Source: Cervus elaphus (Eukaryota; Chordata; Mammalia; Artiodactyla; Cervidae). Taken from it: a DNA stretch of 64,000 nucleotides. Positions 59,531 through 64,000 of the stretch are shown in pieces. Position numbers and translations under genes: made by a program. The stretch spans positions 55,321,616 to 55,385,615 of the forward strand of contig NC_057848.1 of the NCBI RefSeq assembly GCF_910594005.1, in the 5' to 3' direction. Under the pieces are notes generated by a model. The model searched no databases, was not told the DNA's origin, and saw only the letters and a list, made by a program, of their open reading frames with translations. Every line of letters begins with the position of its first letter. Position 1 is the first letter of the stretch.

Positions 59531-60689
59531 CTTTCAAGAAGATCATATGGGGTGGTTCCAAAAGGAGGGACTCTTTTTTTTTTTTTTCCTGCCTGGGAAC
59601 CTCCAATGGAAGTTGATTAACTCCTTATATGCCATCACTCATTTAGGGGAGAAGGCCCTCCCAAGATTACTAGAAAGGTCTTTGAGAGGAATGGGCCTCC
59701 AAACAACTATAAGGCAAGTGGTCTCCTCTTATCCCACTTGCCAATTAAACAACCACCAAGGAGCTCAAAGACCCCAGCTGGCCCAACTCATCCAATAGCG
59801 TGGGGCCTACTGAGGAGAGGACTGGCAGATGGACTTCACCCAGATGCCAGTTTCTCAAGGGTATAAATACCTACTAGTCATGATAGATACATTCACAGGA
59901 TGGATTGAAGGCTTTCCCACCTGAATTGAGAAGGCTGAGGAGGTAGTAAAAAAACTACTCCATGAAATCATTCCAAGATTTGGTCTGCCAAGGTCATTAC
60001 AAAGTGACAATGGGACATCATTTACTTCTAAGGTCACCCGAGGGGTCTCCAAAGCATTGGGCATTACTTATTATCTCCATTGTGCCTGGAGGCCTCAGTC
60101 TTCAGGAAAAGTAGAAAGAGCCAACCAATTCTTAAAATCAGCAGTAAAAAAGATAACCCAGGAGACCTCCCTGGGATGGAAGGAGGCTTTACCAATAGCT
60201 CTCCTCTGCACATGTATTGCCCCTAAGGAACAGATTGGTCTTAGTCGTTATGAGATGCTATATGGGAGACCTTTCATTTATGTAAATGACTTCTTCCTAG
60301 ATCCAGAGGCTCAGACCCTCTGGTCTTATACCATGACCATTTGGCAATTCCAAAAAGATACATGCTTGTGGGGTGTTAACCAGGACCCCAAAGTTTCTAA
60401 AGAGCCACCACTATATGCTTCAGGGACTCAAGTCCTAATTAAAGTCTGGAAATATGGGTCCCCAAAGGCTCAACTCCAGCCCACATGGAAGGGCCCCTAC
60501 CCTGTAATACTTTCTACCACCCCAGCAGTCAAGGTACAAGGACATGACTCCTGGATTCACTACTCACAAGTCAAGCCATGGAAGAAAACAGAAGAGGACA
60601 TTCAATACACCTGTGAGCCCATGGGAGATCTCAGATACCTATTCAGGACTACAGATGAGTGCCATTCTAATGAACACTGCCGAAATTAA
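59531..60689 (+). pseudogene. Proviral integrase remnant
   Basis: The N-terminal zinc-binding part is decayed (about 59630-59750; first Cys of the Cys pair lost). The catalytic core shows the three acidic residues in context: 'WQMDFTQMP' near 59832, 'LQSDNGTSFTS' near 60006 and 'SGKVERANQFLK' near 60110, with stops before and between. The frame 60057-60689 is open for 210 codons and carries the C-terminal end with 'WKGPYPVIL', the GPY/F feature of gammaretroviral integrases. A poly-T stretch at 59573-59586 interrupts the front. It is a broken gene. Confidence 0.87.
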
Positions 60690-61205
60690 GTTTCTGGGGA
60701 TAAGACTTCTCAGAATAGCTCTAAAGAGACAACACAGCTTGGCATGGGTTGTACTCCAAATAGACAGGAGATAGATCCCCTGATCCCTGAACAAGGAGGG
60801 ACTTGAGCCATCTTGAATGAGACATGTTGTTTCTGGGTAAACACCTCCAACCAAGTTAAAGAAAGTCTCACAGTCCTCAAGAAAAACATTCAGATCCTTC
60901 AGAATCTCAAAGAATGAGCTGGAGAGTTCTTGGGGTTGCTACACTCTCTCTTGGGAGATCCTTCTCCTGGAGAGGGGGAATTGGAGTTGGCTAATACCCC
61001 TACTAATCCCTGTTATCACCATATTGATGCTGCTTATGATCGCTCCATATATTATCAATTGTCTAACCCATTTTGTCTCTGGCCAGGTCAACAAGCTACA
61101 ACATGTAGTACCAGTTCAACAAGGATGTATAAAACTACACCTGACCCCAGAAAATATCACTCACCCTTAGATGGACACTACCATGAGGACTCTGAGGTTT
61201 GAGAC
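60690..61205 (+). pseudogene. Proviral env transmembrane remnant
   Basis: Follows integrase with almost no gap. Only the ectodomain of the transmembrane subunit is recognisable (around 60750-60920), with an in-frame stop at 60804-60806 and another near 60914, plus a frame break upstream. The signal peptide, the surface subunit and the fusion peptide region are absent. 60930-61202 is open but very diverged, with no clear membrane span. It cannot make an envelope protein. Confidence 0.7.
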
Positions 61206-61311
61206 TAGCAGGAGGGGGAGGCCCAATGCCCCTCGCCATCCCAGCTCAGCAGGAAGTAGCCAGAGAGACTTCGATGCCCCTACTCCCAAAGAATTGGGCC
61301 TTCCATCTCTT

Positions 61312-61321
61312 GAGGAGGGAA
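61312..61321 (+). promoter_or_regulatory. Polypurine tract
   Basis: GAGGAGGGAA directly before the 3' LTR start, the expected place and composition for the plus-strand primer. Confidence 0.75.
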
Positions 61322-61696
61322 TGTTAGGTAGTTAGAATAGGAAAAAGGAGTCCAAAATGGCAGTGGCTAAAAGACAAAGAAAGGAAAAAGCCCACAAAAA
61401 TGGAACAAAAGAAAATCTGAGGACCAGAGTGAGAACCTCAGGTGAAACAAACAGCCCTCCTGGCTAGCCCAATTTACATAGGGCAGGCTCAGGGTGAGGA
61501 GACAAACAGATGAGAGGAGGAAGCCAAGACCCTTGAGACCTCTCTTATTGGGTCGGCCCACCCTCACACCTTGAAGGTGTACTATCCTTTGCTTGCCAAA
61601 TAAAACTGAGCTGTAACCAAGCTGTAACACTGGTCCACCATTTCAAATCTTTGCTGTGGTGAGACAGAACTGAGGAAATCACACACTCCCCTGACA
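61322..61696 (+). repeat. 3' LTR of the endogenous provirus
   Basis: TG...CA ends, AATAAA at 61599-61604, and the same order as the 5' LTR with several small indels and many transitions. Confidence 0.92.
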
Positions 61697-61941
61697 TATC
61701 CAGAGGCAAAAGGGCTTTAGGAAGTGACATTTAACAGGTCAAGGAAAGGGATCAGCTTCCTTGTGGGAGCAGGTCTGGTGTTTCCTGGGACTCGCAAAGC
61801 TATCTTGTTAGGAGACAGCTCCCCACTGCCAAAGCTCCTATTGCATTCTACCTAGGCATTCGGTGGGTAATGCATATTTAACCTACATAGTCAGAGTTCT
61901 GGTTTTCTGTACATTCTATTCAAATCGATTTGGGGGAAATT
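61697..61941. other. Unique flank between provirus and BovB
   Basis: No feature recognised. The bases after the LTR (tatcc) do not repeat those before the 5' LTR (gggtt). Confidence 0.5.
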
Positions 61942-61952
61942 ACCTAAAGACA

Positions 61953-63539
61953 CAGAAGAACTGTACAAAAAAGATCTTCACGACCCAGAAAATCACGATG
62001 GAGTGATCACTCACCTAGAGCCAGACATCCTGGAATTCGAAGTCAAGTGGGCCTTAGGAAGCATCACTATGAACAAAGCTAGTGGCGATGATGGAATTCC
62101 AGCTGAGCTATTTCAAATCCTAAAAGATGATGCTGTGAAAGTGCTGCACTCAATATGCCAGTAAATTTGGAAAATTCATCAGTGGTCACAAGGACTGGAA
62201 AAAGTCAGGTTTCATTCCAACCCCAAAGAAAGGCAATGCCAAAGAATGCTCAAACTACTGCACAACTGCACTCATCTCACACACTAGTAAAGTAATGCTC
62301 AAAATTCTCCAAGCCAGGCTTCAGCAATACGTGGACTGTGAACTTCCAGATGTTCAAGCTGCTTTTAGAAAAGGCAGAGGAACCAGAGATCAACTTGCCA
62401 ACATCCCCTGGATCATTGAAAAAGCAAGAGAGTTCCAGAAAAACATCTATTTCTGCTTTATTGACTATGCCAGAGCTTAGACTGTGTGGATCACAATAAA
62501 CTGTGGAAAATTCTGAAAGAGATTGGAATACCAGACCACCTGACCTGCCTCTTGAGAAACCTATATGCAGGTCAGGAAGCAACAGTTAGAACTGGACATG
62601 GAACAACAGACTGGTTCCAAATAGGAAAAGGAGTACCTCAAGGCTGTATATTTTCACCCTGCTTATTTAACTTACATGCAGAGTACATCATGAGAAACGC
62701 TGGGCTGGAGGAAGCACAAGCTGGAATCAAGATTGCCAGGAGAAATATAAATAACCTCAGATATGCAGATGACACCACCCTTATGGCAGAAAGTGAAGAA
62801 GAACTAAAGAGCCTCTTGATGAAAGTGAAAGAGGAAAGTGAAAAAGTTCGCTTAAAGCTCAACATTCAGAAAACTAAGATCATGGTATCTGGTCCGATCA
62901 CTTCATGGCAAATAGATGGGGAAACAGTGGAAACAGTAAGAGACTTTATTTTGGGGGGCTCCAAAATCACTGCAGATGGTGATTGCAGCCATGAAATTAA
63001 AAGATGCTTACTCCTTGGAAGGAAAGTTATGACCAATCTAGACAGTATATTAAAAAGCAGAGACATTACTTTGTCAACAAAGATCCATCTAGTCAAGGCT
63101 ATGGTTTTTCCAGTAGTCATGTATGGGTGTGAGAGTTGGACTATAAAGAAAGCTGAGTGCTGAAGAATTGATGCTTTTGAACTGTGATGTTGGAGAAGAT
63201 TTTGGGAGTCCCTTGGACTGCAAGGAGATCCAACCAGTCCATCCTAAAGGAAATTAGTCCTGAATATTCATTGGAAAGACTGATGTTGAAGCTGAAACCC
63301 CAATACTTTGGCCACCTGATGCAAAGAGCTGACTCATTTGAAAAGACCCTGATGCTGGGAAAGATTGAAGGTGGGAGAAGAAGGGGATGACAGAGGATGA
63401 GATGGTTGGATGGCATCACAGACTCAATGGACATGAGTTTGAGTAAACTCCGGGCGTTGGTGATGGACAGGGAGGTCTGGCGGTCCATGGGGTCGCAAAG
63501 AGTCGGACACAACTGAGCAACTGAACTGAACTGAACCAA
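61953..63539 (+). mobile_element. BovB (RTE) LINE, 5'-truncated, with part of reverse transcriptase
   Basis: About 1.6 kb of BovB 3' half. The frame 62486-63163 is open for 225 codons with RT motifs 'GVPQGCIFSPCLFN' and 'NLRYADDTTLMAE' (the YADD catalytic box), then the thumb and C-terminal part. Upstream RT text (62295-62480, ending 'CFIDYARA') is separated by a stop and shift. A stop near 62163 and other breaks show it is dead. It ends in the (CTGAA)n terminus. ACCTAAAGACA flanks it exactly at 61942-61952 and 63540-63550. Confidence 0.95.
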
Positions 63540-63550
63540 ACCTAAAGACA

Positions 63551-63758
63551 GGAGCTTCCCTGGTAACTCAGACAGTAAAGAACCTGCCTGCTAATGCAGG
63601 AGATGCAAGAGATGCTGGTTCCATCCCTTGGTCGGGAAGATCCTCTGGAAAAGAGAATGGCAACCCACTCCAGTATTCCTGCCTGGAGAATCCCATGGAC
63701 AGAGGAGCCTGGCAGGTTACATTCCATGGAGCCTCAGAAAATCGGACATGATGAAGTG

Positions 63759-63808
<50 letters not shown>
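63551..63808 (+). mobile_element. Bov-tA SINE with (CA)n(GA)n tail
   Basis: Plus strand, 'ggagcttccctggtaactca' head, BovA body, then a CA repeat (about 63762-63792) followed by a GA repeat. CTAAAGACA flanks it at 63542-63550 and 63809-63817. The left copy is the right target duplication of the BovB. Confidence 0.94.
63763..63808 (+). repeat. Compound microsatellite (CA)n(GA)n
   Basis: Uninterrupted CA then GA dinucleotides at the 3' end of the SINE. Likely polymorphic in length. Confidence 0.95.
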
Positions 63809-63860
63809 CTAAAGACAAGATAGAGAAAAGTTTTACAAAGACATTGGAATTTTAGTAAAT

Positions 63861-64000
63861 GACAACTTGTTGCTAATTTGTGTCTGACTCTTTTGTGACC
63901 CAATAGACTGTAACCTGCCAGGGTCCTCTGTCCATGGAGTTTCACAAGCAAGAATACTGGAGCGGGTTGTATTTCCTTCTCCAGAGGCTCTTCCAGATCT
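63861..64000 (-). mobile_element. Bov-tA SINE, cut by the window end
   Basis: Minus strand, BovA end 'aacttgttgctaatttgtgt' through 'tccagaggctcttccagatc'. The tRNA-derived part lies beyond 64000. Confidence 0.88.

Larger units (their letters stand above)
54953..61696 (+). mobile_element. Class I (gammaretrovirus-like) endogenous provirus, tRNA-His type
   Basis: A 6.7-kb provirus with LTRs of 382 bp (54953-55334) and 375 bp (61322-61696), a primer binding site matching histidine tRNA, a zinc-knuckle gag, a DTG protease, RNase H and integrase segments of gamma type (GPY/F end), and a small env transmembrane remnant. The catalytic reverse transcriptase and the env surface region are missing. 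Stops and frameshifts break every gene, so it is non-functional. Hand comparison of the LTRs suggests about 13-15% difference, an old insertion. A histidine-tRNA site links it in type to HERV-H-like elements (inference). Confidence 0.93.

Noticed and set aside
62638..63120. Minus-strand frames over BovB
   Set aside because: Antisense to a clear BovB reverse transcriptase segment.

Overview
The window is mammalian nuclear DNA from a bovid, most likely cattle or a close relative. The evidence is the repeat content: BovB (RTE) LINE copies, Bov-tA and Bov-A2 SINEs, cetartiodactyl CHR-type tRNA-Glu SINEs and ruminant L1 (L1-BT type) 3' ends. These sit beside general mammalian relics (MIR, L2, old L1, MER1, MER5, MaLR-type LTR). 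The only protein-coding host gene I can support is the 5' end of HS6ST2 (heparan sulfate 6-O-sulfotransferase 2) on the minus strand. HS6ST2 is X-linked in mammals, so the window is probably X-chromosomal (inference).

Layout. Positions 1-24747 are the start of the large HS6ST2 intron 2, read on the minus strand. It holds nested LINEs (1-7120 and 10641-13435), scattered SINEs and unique sequence. Positions 23880-26600 are a CpG-rich block with two HS6ST2 exons: exon 2 (24748-25266) and exon 1 (26133-26560, ATG at 26558-26560), joined by an 866-bp intron with canonical splice sites. The gene's later exons lie below coordinate 1. Positions 26600-54950 are 5' flanking DNA made of unique sequence, MIR/L2 relics, young SINEs and LINE fragments. 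Positions 54953-61696 are a class I (gammaretrovirus-like) endogenous provirus with two LTRs, a histidine-tRNA-type primer binding site and broken gag, pro, pol and env remnants. The catalytic reverse transcriptase and the env surface region are missing. Positions 61953-63539 are a 5'-truncated BovB with a readable reverse transcriptase segment, followed by two Bov-tA SINEs to the window edge.

The most notable signals are records of unusual retrotransposition. An L1-BT 3' end at 48699-50486 is fused head-to-head to the first 43 nt of U2 snRNA, with a 17-bp imperfect target duplication around the pair. Two LINE copies carry 5' inversions: an L1-BT at 10682-12248 and a small BovB at 2350-2588. 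A multimeric Bov-tA at 37354-37883 went in as one unit. One target site was used twice in succession (61942, 63540, 63809). A 270-bp interleaved inverted repeat of unknown origin lies at 35310-35578. No CRISPR, operon or prokaryotic feature is present. All repeat family names are from recognition of consensus features without a database search, and most repeat edges are accurate only to about 10-20 bases unless a target duplication is quoted.
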